From assembly GCA_947685225.1 (NCBI GenBank), contig CANTUV010000026.1, positions 54,831,501 to 54,895,500 of the forward strand: 64,000 nt of DNA, given 5' to 3'. Positions 10,446-23,346 of this stretch are shown in pieces (within the stretch, counting starts at the first letter, position 1; each line of letters starts with the position of its first letter). Below the pieces are notes generated by a model. That model did not search any database, was not told the origin of the DNA, and worked only from the letters and a program-made list of their open reading frames with translations. The stretch comes from Garcia nutans (taxonomy: Eukaryota; Streptophyta; Magnoliopsida; Malpighiales; Euphorbiaceae). A program made the translations under genes and the position numbers.

Positions 10446-13400
10446 TATTGTGTGTAATAATTAATCCATCGTTATAATAATACTACTTTACTGTTAAATA
10501 AAAAAAAAATCTGACTAAGGTTTCATGCTTATTTGTCTCCACTAGTATAACGCAAGTTTTTATTTACTTGATAATAATCATTAAAATAAATGTTAATTTT
10601 ATTATGCTGTTTTTACTAATTTGAACTACGAATAAGAAATCAAATTTAAGCGTAATGATAATTAAATTTTATGATTATAACTAAAATTTTAATATCAAGT
10701 TGTGACCGTCAAAGTTTTTAATGAATAAAACTGGCGTGCCGACTGAAAAAACGAGTCCCTCTCCAAAAAATGATAATAATAAATAAATAAATAAATAAGC
10801 AGAAGAAGGAAACTAAAACTTGAATTTGATGATTAAATTGATAAAGGCAGTCGCTTTCCACGAGATCAGTTGCGTCGTGGGCCATTGACCCGTGATTCAA
10901 ATAGCTTTTCTTTTTATGTTCTTTTAACTTTAATGGGTTCTCTTTCTATATCTTTCTAACACGTCCTCACCCTTAACAACACACCACTTTGTTTTCCAAC
11001 CATAATTGCTTTTTTCATTATGATACCTCTTTATTTTTTAATATAAAAACTATAATCAAAATTAAGTATATAACCATCTAAAAAAAATTAACTAAACCGA
11101 TAAGTAAATCCTTCACTTTACATTTAATAATTACGAAAATCCATCACCTTACCAATGTAAAATATAAGATTGGTTAATCCCGTTAATTAAAAAAGATAAA
11201 ATTTAATAAATTATATGAAAATTGTTTTTCTATCATGCTATCATTGGATTAAAGAAAAAAAAAAGGGGAGGGGGAATCAAACATGATGTAAATGAATTTA
11301 TTTTCTCTTCTTTTTTCTCCTTTTATATGATTTGGTTTTTGTTTGCTTAACGATGATGACATTTGTTTTAGTATAAAACTCAGGAAATTAGATCACCACT
11401 TGTTTGATGCCAAGTCATTGCTCTAGAACTAGCTAGTTAGGATTGTTTATTAAGGACGTAGGTCCTTTTTTTTTTATTCTTATTCTTTATTCATTATTAA
11501 TTGTTATTAAGACTTGCAATTTCTCTGCTTTGTCACAAGGTCAACAAACAGAGTTGCTAATTTGATTTGTTGTCCTTTGATGGCGATTTTGAAACTAAAA
11601 AGTGACTGTGATGGTATAATGATGATAATATTCTAATAATTATAAATAATAACATCGGTAATTAATTAGAGTGACAACTGCTAATAAAGTAAAGTAAGCG
11701 AAGATAAAGAAAGTCATAATTAATCCTTTTAGTTGATTAAGCCAAAAATTTACATATATTATATATAAGATATGAGTATAATATTTTAATGATTTAGTTT
11801 TGATCTAAACAAAGTACGTAGCAGTTGTTTAATGGTGAAAAAAAAAAAGAGCGCACAGCAGACTGATTTCCTTTTTTTTTTTTCTTTCTTTTTTTTTTCC
11901 TCCTTAACCGTTGTCTGACTGAGAGGTAAATTCGGTTACTATATATGATGATTGAGACAGAGAATCTAACAGACAAATAATTGGGGCCAGAAAAGAGATT
12001 ACGACTTGAGAGTCATTTGAAAAAAAAGTTTAATAATCAATGTGTTATGATGCAAAGTAACATAGCTCATTGACAATTGGAAGATTAAGATTAATTAATC
12101 AGTGCGTTATATTGTTTTGCCACGTCTCTACGCTGGCCTATTGCACTAGAAAGCCGCGAAGCCAGACATTTTTTATGTAATGATTTAAATTGAATAACAT
12201 ATTAATTGATTATTTTCATTATTTTTAGTTTATTTTATGAAACACATGGAAGTCTGTAAATGGTGATATAGTTTGAGAAGAAAACAAAAGAAAGGATTGT
12301 CGAAAAGTGAAAGACCAAATTCAGAACAGAAGCAGCAAAGAAACTGCCCCCTGCTTCTGCAAAAGACATGGGAAGCTTCCTTTCCTATTTATATATTTCT
12401 GCCTGCAATTCTCCAGTGTTTTCTTTTTGATGATATAACTGCTTACAGCTTATTGAAAGAAAATAAAATTAACAATTCAATACATACAATTCAGTAATTC
12501 GAATTCATTTTTAATTTAAATTTGATTCAATTCGATTACACAAACTTAAACGTAAATTTAAAATATTTATAAAATATATTATAAATTTATAATTAATAAA
12601 TATAAATTCATATATAAGAGTATATATAATACACATTAAACAATTATAATTATCTAAATATATATATATATAATTTATTTAGTTATTACGAGTATTGGAT
12701 ATTCAATTTTCATTCCAATCTAATTAATTTGGTTTGATTGAATTTTTTAAATAAAGATTAATAAATTTTACATCTTTTTACACCGATTAATTCAATTAAG
12801 TTTTAGTTATTTTTTGAATCTTCCAATTTTTTTTTTTCAATTTGAATGGGGATCCTACATCCCATGCGTATCTCAAGATTATTTTTTATTTATGATATAA
12901 ATTAATCTTACTTCGTTAATTTTATGAAATAAATTTTACTATTGTTTATTTTGCCTATTAATTTGTAGAATTATTTAAATATATATCTGCATATAATTTA
13001 TATATCTTATTTCATTTTTTTAAATAAATTTATAAATTAATGTACGCAATTAGTATTATATTAGTATATCTTTAAACTAATTTATTTAATATTTTTTTTT
13101 TTGCATTTATCATTCATAAAATAATTAAAATTATCTAATTTTACTTCACCTTTCATCTAAAATCAATTTCTCAAATTATTTTTTTCCAGAAAACAAAACT
13201 CTCAAAAAAAATTACATTGGATAAGGTGGTGTGATAATAAAATATAAAAAAACAATAATAAATAGATGGATAAAGAACGAACAATACAGGAGAAAAACGC
13301 ATGCTAGAAACTCGATTATAAAAGTTCAATTAACTCTGTATCTCAAATTAACATATAGATTTGTAATTTTGTTTTGAACGAAAGTTACATTTATTTCGGG

Positions 13401-13710
13401 CCTGTATATAAAAACTTCACAGAAAATAACATAATTCATCGTATTTTTTAAATTTTTATTTTTTTATTAGAGATATTTTAGTCATTTTATTATAAACACA
13501 TATTTAATTTATTATAAATTATATAAAATTTATAAACTCATAATAAAACTATAATAAATTCGTTATAAACCTATTATAAAATCATAATAAACTAATCCGA
13601 ATGTAATATTTTGATAAATAATTTATAAATATGATAAATTTAAATTTTTTTTAATTTTTTTATATTTTTATTAAAAGTTCAAAAATTTATAAATAAATCC
13701 CTATTGAATT
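10446..13710. other. AT-rich segment replacing P450 exons
   Basis: This 3.3-kb interval sits where the right-hand duplicate has P450 exons 2 onward, but shows no P450 coding similarity on either strand. It contains an (AAAT)n tract near 10778-10798 and long A/T low-complexity runs. I see no gene. Confidence 0.5.
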
Positions 13711-14587
13711 CAGGTACGATCTGGATAAAATCTATCACGTATACGCTGCAAAAAAAAATCCATTTGTATAAATGATGTTAAAAAATAGAAATTATATACT
13801 TCACATGATTATTAATTTTAAAATATAAAATATTTGCTCAAAAATAAACTAAAGATAATTTATACAAAATTTTTAAGAACGGACAAATAACAATTAATTA
13901 AATCAAATAGACATAGCGAAGTATTAATCAGAACTTCAAATAATAAAATTATTGCAAAAAGAGTTGAGTTTCACAAAACAGTTACCAATGAAATAGTTAA
14001 ATTATTTTAGTTAATTAGTGTATAACTGGTGATCAGTGTGAGTGTATCAAATCCAGTTATTTCATATTGTATTAAATTACACCAGAATAAACTAAGAATC
14101 ATAAAAAATTATTAGAAGCAATTAATGATAAAATTCAAAGTAAGTTGGCCATTTTTTATTAAAAAAAAAGGTGTTAAAATTAAAATAAGGAAAAAGCATA
14201 AAATATAAAAAAATATGTATAGATGGATAGTATAAACTAAAATTGATTAAGGTTCTGGAAAACATACCGTAGTCTTGCGCCCATCGATAGAGGTAATTAA
14301 GGGAAGATAGAGTCAGCCCAAGTAGTGTGTGAAATATCGGCAGCAGCTGGTTCAACATAGGTATAAGTTAAATTAACCTTTGATTGTCTGCTCTTCATTT
14401 CTCGAATGTTTCCAAAAAAGAAACGAGGTTTTGGGCCTCTAATTCCTTGTTTCAAAAGCATTGATCTAATCCTTTTTGGTTTTACCCAAATCTCCTGCCA
14501 CAGTCCCATTCCTATCTTCAACAAAATGCATACCCCAATTCCAATCAAACACCAAAACACCCCTAATTCTGCTACAAAACCTTCCAT
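13711..14587 (-). pseudogene. CYP714-like cytochrome P450, exon 1 fragment (left copy)
   Basis: CYP714-family P450s are ER-anchored monooxygenases, several acting on gibberellins. The ATG at 14587 opens a typical start: an N-terminal membrane anchor (VFWCLIGIGVCILLKIG), then KPKRIRSMLLKQGIRGPKP, FFFGNIREMKS and the WADSIFP segment. At about 14297-14303 the frame slips: after FP a stop appears, while the continuation (YLYRWAQDYG) is in another frame up to a good donor site (exon end 14268, intron GTATGT). The intron is followed only to 13711; exons 2 onward, including the I-helix and the heme-binding cysteine region, are absent. It is the left partner of the copy at 20503-22596. Both a frameshift and a large truncation make it non-functional. 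Confidence 0.8.
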
Positions 14588-15188
14588 GATTTTTCCTTCT
14601 CTTTTACCTTTCTCTATAATTTTCACCTAATATTGCTCTCTTCTTCTTGTTGAAGCTAATGTAATTTTTGTAAAATTAAAGTTGGTAAAAAGAAAATGTA
14701 GTCCTTATTTAAAGGATGCATAAAACATGGAGGTATAGCTAATATATGGTGTGCATGTAAGATGAATCTATGTTTTTCTTCTATAAAAAGAAGTCTTGTA
14801 TGTTGTGAAGATAAGAGAGAGTAGTAATGTAAGCTTGTATAAAAAATGAAGAAAAGGAAAAGGAAGAAACAATCTTTGTTTATTTGTCATGTGTGTTATT
14901 TATTTTTTCTACATAACTCATATTTTTATCAAAGTTGATATGATTCTTTTTTTCCTTCCATTATATGCTTTCTTTTTTTTTTTTTTTTTCTGTTGAGAAT
15001 GTTTCAAGAGCTTGGTTTAAGCACCTCCAAAAAACCAACACTTCTTTTCTTACTCTGCCTTTGACTTTAATTTGACTTCTATGTTATATAGGACTTGGAA
15101 TATTAAGATGCCATGCCAGATATTCTTTTTCAACTTCATCGTGTATATATATGTATATATATATATCACCTATTTTATTTTATTTAAT
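14588..15188. promoter_or_regulatory. Upstream region of the left P450 copy
   Basis: Directly 5' of the P450 start on the minus strand. It is AT-rich with a long T run near 14972-14989 and a (TA)n tract near 15143-15166. No gene is visible. The matching place in the right copy is occupied by unrelated sequence (22597-23130). Confidence 0.35.
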
Positions 15189-15385
15189 ATATACATTTAT
15201 TTCTACATATGAGAGATGGTGTATAATAATATCCATGGTCTGGTAAATTATATTTTTAGTATGCATAGTAAGTTAGTCAATGTAAAATTATATTATTTTT
15301 AGTGATTTCTCTAAGCTAGAACTTGGCCGGCTCCAAGTACATGACAATGTTATAATAAATAAACAGATGCTTTTCACATACCAAG

Positions 15386-16190
15386 TGTCATAAGACTTGC
15401 ATGTCACTAGCCAAAATAGGAGGTCTAGCTAGGAATAATCTAGAATCTTATATGTAAATATTCTTTAGAATGCTCTATAGTGTTTCAGAGAGTTCTAGAG
15501 TTATGTATGTGTAAATTTCTTTAGAATATGGTAGATAATATTTTAGGAAGATGTCATAGAATACTCAAAAGAATATGCTAGAAATTGTGTAGAACTTTAA
15601 TATAAGTCGTTGGATCAAATTGATCACCATCGTCCATTAAGAAGGTGAAGTATTATAAATAGGGGTAGGATTCATTTGTTGTAACCATCTAAGAAATCTA
15701 AGTTTTTTGAGTAATAAGAGTTTTCAGGCATTCTTCCAATTATTTCTTCTTCTCTTGTGATTGAGTTGCTTTCTTTATTACTTAGCTTCTGCATTTAACT
15801 TGTCTAAACTAGGCAAATATTTCGAGAGAAGACTGACTAGTATTCTTTCAACTATTGGGAAAAGTTTGTTAGTGTCGTACGTGTTTGAGTTTATGAGAAA
15901 GAAATTCGTGACAGTTGGTATCAGAAAGCCTAGGCTTAAGAAAACTTCAACACGAGATAATGAGAGAAGCTATCAATCTTTCTGTTGCTACTAGCACCAT
16001 TCAAAGAGGGAAGGGCCACAAGGATAAGTTGAGAGACATCATTGCTGCCATGGAGGAAAGGTTGGCAATGTTTAATGCCACCATGTCTGAGATAAGGGAC
16101 AAAGTCGAGAATATGGACCAACGCATCGGGAGGTAAGAGTCTATTAAGGTAGATGAGCTCCGCTAGGAGATGCAAAGTGCCTTAAACACA
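15386..16190 (+). mobile_element. Truncated LTR retrotransposon: 5' LTR, primer site and gag start
   Basis: A candidate 528-bp LTR runs from TGTCATAAG (15386) to TTCGTGACA (15913), with an internal TATAAATAGGGG promoter near 15654. TGGTATCAGA follows at 15916-15925, the initiator-Met primer site. A gag-like frame follows (15963 to about 16185): a charged coiled-coil-prone stretch with MEERLAMFNATMSEIRDK, then an in-frame stop within DELR-stop-EMQSALN. This resembles the N-terminus of Ty3-gypsy gag proteins of woody plants. No pol or second LTR is present. The right-hand duplicate lacks it (continuous sequence at 23340-23350), so it was inserted after duplication. Confidence 0.65.
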
Positions 16191-16335
16191 CCCTAAAATT
16201 TTAATAATGGTTAGGCACCTCCATTTTTGACAAAATTAGACACTTTTATTTTTGACAAAAAAGAACCTTAATTTTTAACTAAAAAATATACCTTCATTTT
16301 ATACTCTTCAAATAGTATAATTTTCTTAATAGTTG

Positions 16336-16436
16336 GTTTAAACGATTTCTTACAATGAGCAATAGCTGCCAGAATGGAGTTGTCGTCAGCAGAAAATTTG
16401 CAACTCTCTGTCAGAAAATGTTGGTGAATTGGGGAT
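16336..16436 (-). pseudogene. MAKR C-terminal fragment (left copy)
   Basis: About 100 bases match the last coding part of the intact MAKR gene (24042-24148) on the minus strand, including the codons for the SIQAAIAHCKKSF tail, with roughly 8% divergence. No upstream exon accompanies it. It marks the right-hand end of the left duplicate. Confidence 0.75.
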
Positions 16437-17277
16437 CATTATTCAAAGCATCGATGATAAAAATATTGATCAGATTTTCACTCTTCTCAATTTGATAAAA
16501 AAAAATGAGCAGCTACAAATGAGCTATTATATTTGTGAACCCTCTAGCAAAATTAAATTGAACATATAAACTTTTGAAATTAATGCTAAAATATCATCGA
16601 TAAGAGAACTTAAATAAGATCAATAAGAACAAATGAGTTTAATCACTACTTGAGCTCTTTTTTTTTTGGCCACCGAGATAAAAAGAAAAAAAGGGAAAAT
16701 ATAGACAACCTTGAAAGATTTTATGGACCTAAGAAAACATAAAAGAGAACATAAGTTATAGAATCTAAACCATTAAAAGGCACATAATCTGTCCAATGAA
16801 ACCTAACCCACTACCAATCGATCATAGAAAACTAAAAATAAGGCCTGAAAAAAATTAAGGAAGATCCCACATAGAGTAATCCTGTAAAAACTTAAGAATA
16901 AGAGAATAAGATTTTATCGAATTACATCTCCAAAACATCCTCAGATATATGAACATAGCAGAATAAGAGAAACAAAAATAAAGCACCCACTCCAACGGCC
17001 AATGACAATGGAGCATTAATGAAAAACTAAAAATAAACTGAAAACTTAAGGCGTCATCACTAACCATCAAAACACTTCCTCATAATATATACCAAAGAAA
17101 CTTCAATTAGGAATGCAAAAGGCTTCATTATGCATATGTGCTACTGGGAGAAGATTGTCTGACTTCTAAAAATTTTAATAAAACTTCTGAAGCTTTGTAT
17201 TGATTTCTTCTGCAAGCTACTAGGAATGCAAAATAAAAATAGTTCACCATATGATTGGAAGGTAAATCCACCACAGG
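16437..17277. other. Junction spacer between the two duplicates
   Basis: About 840 bases between the left MAKR fragment and the start of the right duplicate. It is moderately AT-rich with a T tract near 16660. A 71-codon minus-strand frame (16855-17070) resembles nothing I know. I see no gene. Confidence 0.4.
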
Positions 17278-17404
17278 AGTAAAGTATATTTGTTGATACT
17301 AAACCAGTCAGAAAATTATTTTTATTTTATTTATTTTTATTTTTTGCAATATAAATATTCACGATGTAAGATCTTAAATATATATAAATTCAAATGGTTT
17401 AATG

Positions 17405-18502
17405 CAGTGGCGGAACTAGGGTGTCATAGGAAGGCTGTCGAGCCCCTCCCCCAAACCGGCGGCCATAAGCACCTGTAGTGGGGGAGGAGTATTCTTAGCC
17501 GCCACCAATTCCACCTCTAATTAGGGGGAGCCCCCCTGAGAAGGGAAGCCATTGGGCAGTTGGCGTGCTGCTAGTTCGATGGTTGATAGTGAGGGGTTGA
17601 AGATGAATTTTTTTATATAAAATTGCCCTTAGTTGAAATGGTGTATTTTTTTTTTTCAATAACCATGGCTGAAACTTTATTTAAAAAAATAAAAAGCTTT
17701 ATAAAGCTGTGTGAAGAACATAGCCGACGACCCAATAAGTAACAGACGCAACAAGAGAGAAAGAGTGTGTGATTCGAGGCAATCGGGAATGGGACGACAA
17801 GCTGCTGCAACAAGGGAGCACTGACATACCTCCAACCTCATTTGCCGCTGGGAGGTATTTACACCCTTTTTTTCATTTTATTGCTTTTTATGTGTTGCTT
17901 TTGGGATTTTTTGTTAAAATATAAAATTTAGTTTATTTTGATGTTAATTAAGCATAATAATTTGCTCAAAACAATTAAAACAATTTGTGATTTTTGTGAT
18001 TAGTTTGAATCAATTTATATTGTTTTTGCCTTGTGCTGTGATTAGGTTTTAGGTAAATTTGAGGCTTTTTTTTGAAATATAGAGTGTGTTTATTTTAAGG
18101 TTAATTAATTATAATAATTTATTTAAATTAATTTGTGTTGTTGTGATTTAGTGATTTTGAATTTAGGTTAAAATGATTATAAATTGTTAAATTAATTATA
18201 AATTATAAATTAAAATATTGAATATAAATTAAAATTAAATATAAATTGTGGTTAGTTAATTATATTCAAACTATAAATTTAATATAAGATATAAATTGAA
18301 TGTAAATTGTGATTAAAGTTCTAAAGTTGAATTGAATATAAAATATAAAATATATATAAATTATGATTAAGTTAAATTGAATGTAATTTGAGAAATATAA
18401 ACTACTTTACAATTGAATATTAATTAAAAAATATAAATTAAAAATTATGATTTTTTATGTGAAAATTTTACCCCTCTTAACATATTTCTAGTTACACCAC
18501 TA
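17405..18502. mobile_element. Non-autonomous hAT-type element B (1,098 bp)
   Basis: The left end is CAGTGGCGGAACTAGG; the reverse complement of the right end is TAGTGGTGTAACTAGAAA. The 8-bp flanks are GTTTAATG (17397-17404) and GTTTAACG (18503-18510). The empty site in the left duplicate reads GTTTAACG (9427-9434) once, proving that the flank was duplicated by insertion. The first 200 bases are GC-rich with C and G runs, the remainder AT-rich. No transposase is encoded. Confidence 0.82.
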
Positions 18503-18740
18503 GTTTAACGTGAGCAAACCATTTTTAGAATTATTTGAATTTTTATATAGCATTTATATGAATAATTCTATTTGAGATAATATTAGAATTATCATAGAGA
18601 TTATAATATAATAAATTTATCACTGATTTGGTCAGATATTCGAAGTCATATGAAAAATAATTTTTTTTATTTATGAATTTTATAATCCTTGTGAAAGATT
18701 TGTTTTGGATTGTATATATTAGAAAGAAGTGTACTTAATA

Positions 18741-18957
18741 TAGTGTACTATTAAGTACACTTGATTTGAATGTGAAAATTAAGCAAATAGTATTAACATG
18801 CTTGTAACTAAGATATTTTTGAGTGAGAATAGTTATTAACTAGTTATGTGTGCTCGCCCATATGCTGATATTATTATTGTTTTTTTTTAATTATTTAAAT
18901 TTATTGATTTGTAAATATATTATCTTTTTATTTTAATATTAATAAAGCACGAGTGCG

Positions 18958-19016
<59 letters not shown>

Positions 19017-20502
19017 GTATAGGTGTAAGATTCCAATTAATTAAATTAGTTTCAGATTTATGTAAATTCAGTTGCCCGACATATATAATTTAGTTGTAAT
19101 ATGTCTTTTAATTATGCAACATATAAATTTGAATCTCCATTTCACTAATGCTTAAAAAGAATAACTTGATTAATAAAAATAAAAATAATAGTAAATATAA
19201 TTAAAATATGTAAACTTTGTAGAGATAGAACATAAATATAAATCATGTCTATACTTTTTTTTAAGTTGCCCTTATTGCTTTTTAATTGAGTAAAGATTTA
19301 TTTTGCTTTTAAGTTGCATGCATAAATTGAAAGCAAAAACCACCTATTAAGGCTCTCCACTTTTCCACGTAACAAATAAGATAAGGGAAAATATTAATTA
19401 GAATAGTTTTCTTCATCCTTCATATCCTAAAACTAGATCTATGGGTGAATTTGGGGCCTTATTTAGTGAAGAAAATTGTGGATGAGCAGCCTCAATCTTT
19501 AGAAAATGGGCGCTTTCACTTGTGAAAAACTAGAGTAGATTTCCATAAAAAATTTCTATAGAACATAGAAACTTATGTTTACATGGCATATTTTTTTTTA
19601 ATTAGAAATTATAAAATAATTTTCTAATTTTCTAATTTTAAGAAGATTTTAGAAAATATCTTTAAAATATTTTTCAAAATTTTCCAAAATCTTCTTTTAC
19701 AAATAGAATCAAATTTCTTAATATGTAAACACAGAGTTTTTATATCAATGTTAAAAAATAATTTTTTATTTTTATTAAGTGAATACATTTTATGAAAAAT
19801 AAATACTCTAATTTTTTATTAAAAATAAAAATTAAAAATTAAAAAAAACTATTTTTTATAAGTAGACACACTTTTAATCATTTTTCAAGTCAAGGCCTGA
19901 CTTAAGGCCCTATATGAAAGTATTAGGTTCTTTTTCTTTCTGAGGGTGAAGTAGACATTTTCATTAATACGACAAATAATATTACTTTAATTTGTTGCCA
20001 ATAACATTCTAAAAAATATATCAACATATTTGGCATGGGCTGGATTTAGATTTGAAACATACTAGATTTTTCAAAAATCTAATATGTTTGCCTGCAAATT
20101 CTTTTACTAATTGTTGCTCGAAACCCATCTCGTGCCAGGTCTACACATCAGCAACAACATCTAAAGACCAAGGTAAAGAGCTAAGGAGATAGTGGATCCA
20201 TGGCTTCAACCTATATATCAACCAGAACTTCAAAGACCACTTTATACAGACCACATCATATTCGAATCAAATTTATATTAAATTTCTTCTCTATGATACC
20301 AAAAAAATATTTACAATATATTTTTTAAATCAATAGTATTGATTATTTAATAGTAATAGTAAAAAGAGATTTATTTGAAATAGAAAATTCAGAAGAGTAC
20401 AAATAATAATATAAATATTTTAGAAGAAAAACGCAAACTTAATTTGTTGTTCAAATTGTACCTCCTCACATAATTAGTCATACTTAGTATCTTCCCCATT
20501 TT
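18741..20502. other. Spacer 3' of the right P450 copy
   Basis: AT-rich; it contains a (TAA)n microsatellite at about 18958-19015 and no recognisable gene. A primer-site-like TGGTATCATAG (minus, near 20298-20308) is isolated. Confidence 0.5.
18958..19015. repeat. (TAA)n microsatellite
   Basis: About 58 bases of uninterrupted ATA/TAA triplets. Confidence 0.95.
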
Positions 20503-22596
20503 TTAAACTTTGGTTGCAAGGAGTCTAATACCATGTTGTGGAACTAATAGCATCCTATAAACAGGAGAATGTTGATAGTGAGGAGAAAGAGAAAAAGAGA
20601 AGTTGTAGATAATCAACGAGAGTAGCATTTTCAATTCTAGCATTGCAAACATTTGGCCAACGCATAATTGAGTACCAAAGCCAAATGGAATATAAGATTG
20701 TGGATATTTGCAAGCTTCAGTAATTCCTTAAGCAAACCTCTCTGGCTTAAACTCATTTAGCATCAGGACCCCAATTTTCAGGATCACGATGCAATGTCAC
20801 TGCCAATGTCCAAATGTTAGTCCCTTTTGGCACTGTTATGTTTCATAGTCTCATGTCTTCAAAAACTTCTCTTGATACTATAGCTGCCGGACCATACAGT
20901 CGCAATCTTTCTTAAATCACCATTGTCAGCTGCAAATACAAATTCGTAATTAACATGAAATTTAACATTAATGCTAAGTATAACTTTAAACAATACGTGT
21001 ACCCATATAAACACAAGCATTTTCTGATGTACAATATATAATAGCATTTTCAATGTCAATGTCAGAAAAAAAAAATACCGTTTTCAATTGACGAAGTTTG
21101 TCCAAGTCTAGCGTGGGGATATAATGCAAGAAGCATCAAGGTCCGAGAGGCTGTAAGAGCAGTAGTTTCATGGCCTGCAAAATAGATATTTTTTCAATTG
21201 TCTACTATAAAACGATTTGTATTATGAGAATGATGGGGGTCTTCACTATTCTCAGCACTTTCAAGTATTAGCTTCTAAAAAGTCCCGATGAGAGTGATTT
21301 GACATTCCTCTAATTTCTTCTCTTCGAGCGTTCACTACCTCCAGTATTAGTGTCTCTATCTCTTTTTGTAATCTCCAAATTTTCCTGTTGCTTTTTGTGG
21401 GAAGAAATCTACAAAGTTTGAACAAATAATTATTTTTAGGTAAATTAAAATTAACAATAATAAGAAAGAAAGAAATTAAACAGTAGTGTACCTGAAGTTT
21501 TGAAGTCCAAAAAGTAAACTTGGTCGAGACATAGCTTGCTGGAGAGCTTCCAACTTAGAAAAGATATGTGTACCCTGAGAGTAAGAGGTGCCGAAACAAA
21601 TATCAGCTGAAAGGCTCTTCAAATCCTTATCAACAATTATGTCAGCAACTCCTCCCTTACTCATTTCAACTTGGCTTTCCCATCTTCTTATCATTAACAT
21701 TGTACATTCTTCCATTAGCCCCAACATGTGCTATATATATATATATATTTCAAGTGTTAATTGTTAAGAAAATTCAGCATTCTCAATTGAAATGCTACCT
21801 ATAAAACTTCTTAATTACGTAACGAATTATGAACTATGTACCTTAGCCTTGTTGGGGAAGAACTCAGGAGCAATGAGCTTCCTCTGAAAAGCCCAATGGG
21901 GCCCATTAGCTTTGATAATGCCATCACCAAGCATGGGCCCTATGGATTTTGTGAGATAGATAGGCTTGTCCAAATCCAACGTTTTTTGGAGATTCAAGGC
22001 CTGAACTACCTCTTGATGGGGTATGTACAAATGGTGCTTGTTCCCTGTCGAGTACATGTAAATTGGGCCAGTATATTAAAAAAAATAAATATGTATATAA
22101 TCCGTCATGGATTCAGGTATGATCTGGATAAAATACATATGTATGCGCTACCAAAAATATCCATTTGTATAAATGATGTTATATATTCAGAAAAATTAGA
22201 AATTACATAAATCATTTATATGATTATTAATTTTAAAATATAATATATTTGCTCATAAACAAACTAAAGATAATTTATATAAAATTATTAATTACAGACA
22301 AATAACAGTTAGTTAAATCAAGTAGACGTAACGAAGTATTAATCAGAACTTCAAATAATAAAATTATTACAAAAAGAGTACAGTATATTTTGATTTGAAT
22401 CGGCCCAAGTAGTGTGTGAAATATCGGCAGCAACTGGTTCAATTTTATTATAATTCAAATTAACCTTTGATTGTATGCTTTTCATTTCTTGAATGTTTCC
22501 AAAAAAGAAACGAGGATTTGGGCCTTTAATTCCTTGTTTCAAAAGCATTGATCGAATCCTTTTTGGTTTTACCCAAATCTCTTGCCACTGTCCCAC
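20503..22596 (-). pseudogene. CYP714-like cytochrome P450 pseudogene (right copy)
   Basis: Minus-strand remains of a full P450. Exon 1 survives only from WQEIWVKPKRIRSMLL to the WADS segment (about 22590-22400); its membrane anchor and its 3' end with the donor are gone. Exon 2 (about 22068-21842) has YMYSTGNKHHLYIP and the GPHWAFQRKLIAPEFF (C-helix W-x-x-x-R) motif, but its acceptor reads CTG instead of CAG. Exon 3 (about 21727-21487) lacks about four codons within SADICFG. The next exon (about 21400-21175) has a frameshift, then a stop just before KNIYFAG-HETT (I-helix oxygen-binding motif). The last exon holds FGFGTQLCVG near 20655-20690, the heme-cysteine motif with the usual arginine changed to Q, plus several stops, and ends at 20503 after PQHGIRLLATKV. 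There are at least six independent lesions, so it has long been dead. Confidence 0.88.
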
Positions 22597-23146
22597 AACA
22601 GCAACAACTATATTAATCTTAGAGCAAGTCATTTTGGACTTCGTCCTCCTGCTGTGAGTCCTCATCTTCATTTATATTATCGTTGGTCTCGTGCTCCGCA
22701 GTCAACTCATTTATATCTATCTTTATTATCTAGAATAAATTCATATCCGAATTCTCTTACTTCAACCGCTTTGATACGGTCTTCCGGTAGGTATAGACAC
22801 CTCGAGCATAGCACTTGTTGCTTCTTGTCCGCTTGACAATCAGCTCTTGCAAAATGGCCTCAAGGGTGTCCTCTATCAGGCGCAGCTCATCGTCTTTGGA
22901 CTTTAAAATTTTTCTCGTCGAGCATATTTAATCCTCTCTCTCTCCCATCTCTTCTCTTTTTATTCAAAGTAACCGAATTAATTTAAATATTAGAAGTCTT
23001 TCTGAAGGGAGCTCGGTTTCCTCTCTCTTACTTTGCAAGTGAAAAAGCTACAGGAGCAGAAATATCAAACTCGAGCTACGAACTCTGAATTCTAGCTATA
23101 AGAGTCGGGACCCTTTTGAGAAAGCCACATCATCCCATATATATGT
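22597..23146. other. Unidentified GC-richer segment replacing the P450 start
   Basis: This segment sits where the left copy has the P450 N-terminus and promoter. It is richer in G+C than its surroundings, with a CT run (22935-22950). An 84-codon plus-strand frame overlaps its start but resembles nothing. I cannot identify its source; it may be a transposon fragment. Confidence 0.4.
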
Positions 23147-23346
23147 ATACACATTGATTTCTACATCTGAGAGATGGGGTATAATAATAACCTTGATCTA
23201 ATAAATTATATTTTTAATAATGTATAGTAAGTTACTCAATGCAAAATTTTATTATTTTTAGCGATTTCTCCAAGCTAATACTTGGCCGGCTGTAAGTACA
23301 TGACAAAGTTATAATCGATAAACAGATGCTTTTTCACATACCAAGG

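Larger units (their letters stand above)
9307..16436. repeat. Tandem duplication, left copy (degraded)
   Basis: Collinear matches to 17278-24148 in the same order and orientation: 9307-10445 with 17278-18740 (apart from insertions), 13711-13970 with 22111-22380 (P450 intron 1), 14312-14500 with 22400-22590 (P450 exon 1), 15189-15385 with 23147-23346 (P450 upstream region), 16336-16436 with 24042-24148 (MAKR 3' end). The offset is 7.7-8.4 kb throughout. The last block shows about 8 differences in 96 aligned bases. Between 10446 and 13710 the P450 exons 2 onward of this copy have gone. An LTR fragment (15386-16190) and a hAT-type element (9474-10217) were inserted after duplication, since the other copy lacks them. 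Confidence 0.85.

Noticed and set aside
14406..14630. 74-codon plus-strand frame over the P450 start
   Set aside because: It is the antisense shadow of P450 exon 1.
16855..17070. 71-codon minus-strand frame as a possible LINE or gene fragment
   Set aside because: No conserved motif in any frame nearby and biased residue content.
20230..20310. Primer-site-like TGGTATCATAG on the minus strand, suggesting another LTR element
   Set aside because: No LTR end, partner repeat or gag-like frame could be recognised next to it.
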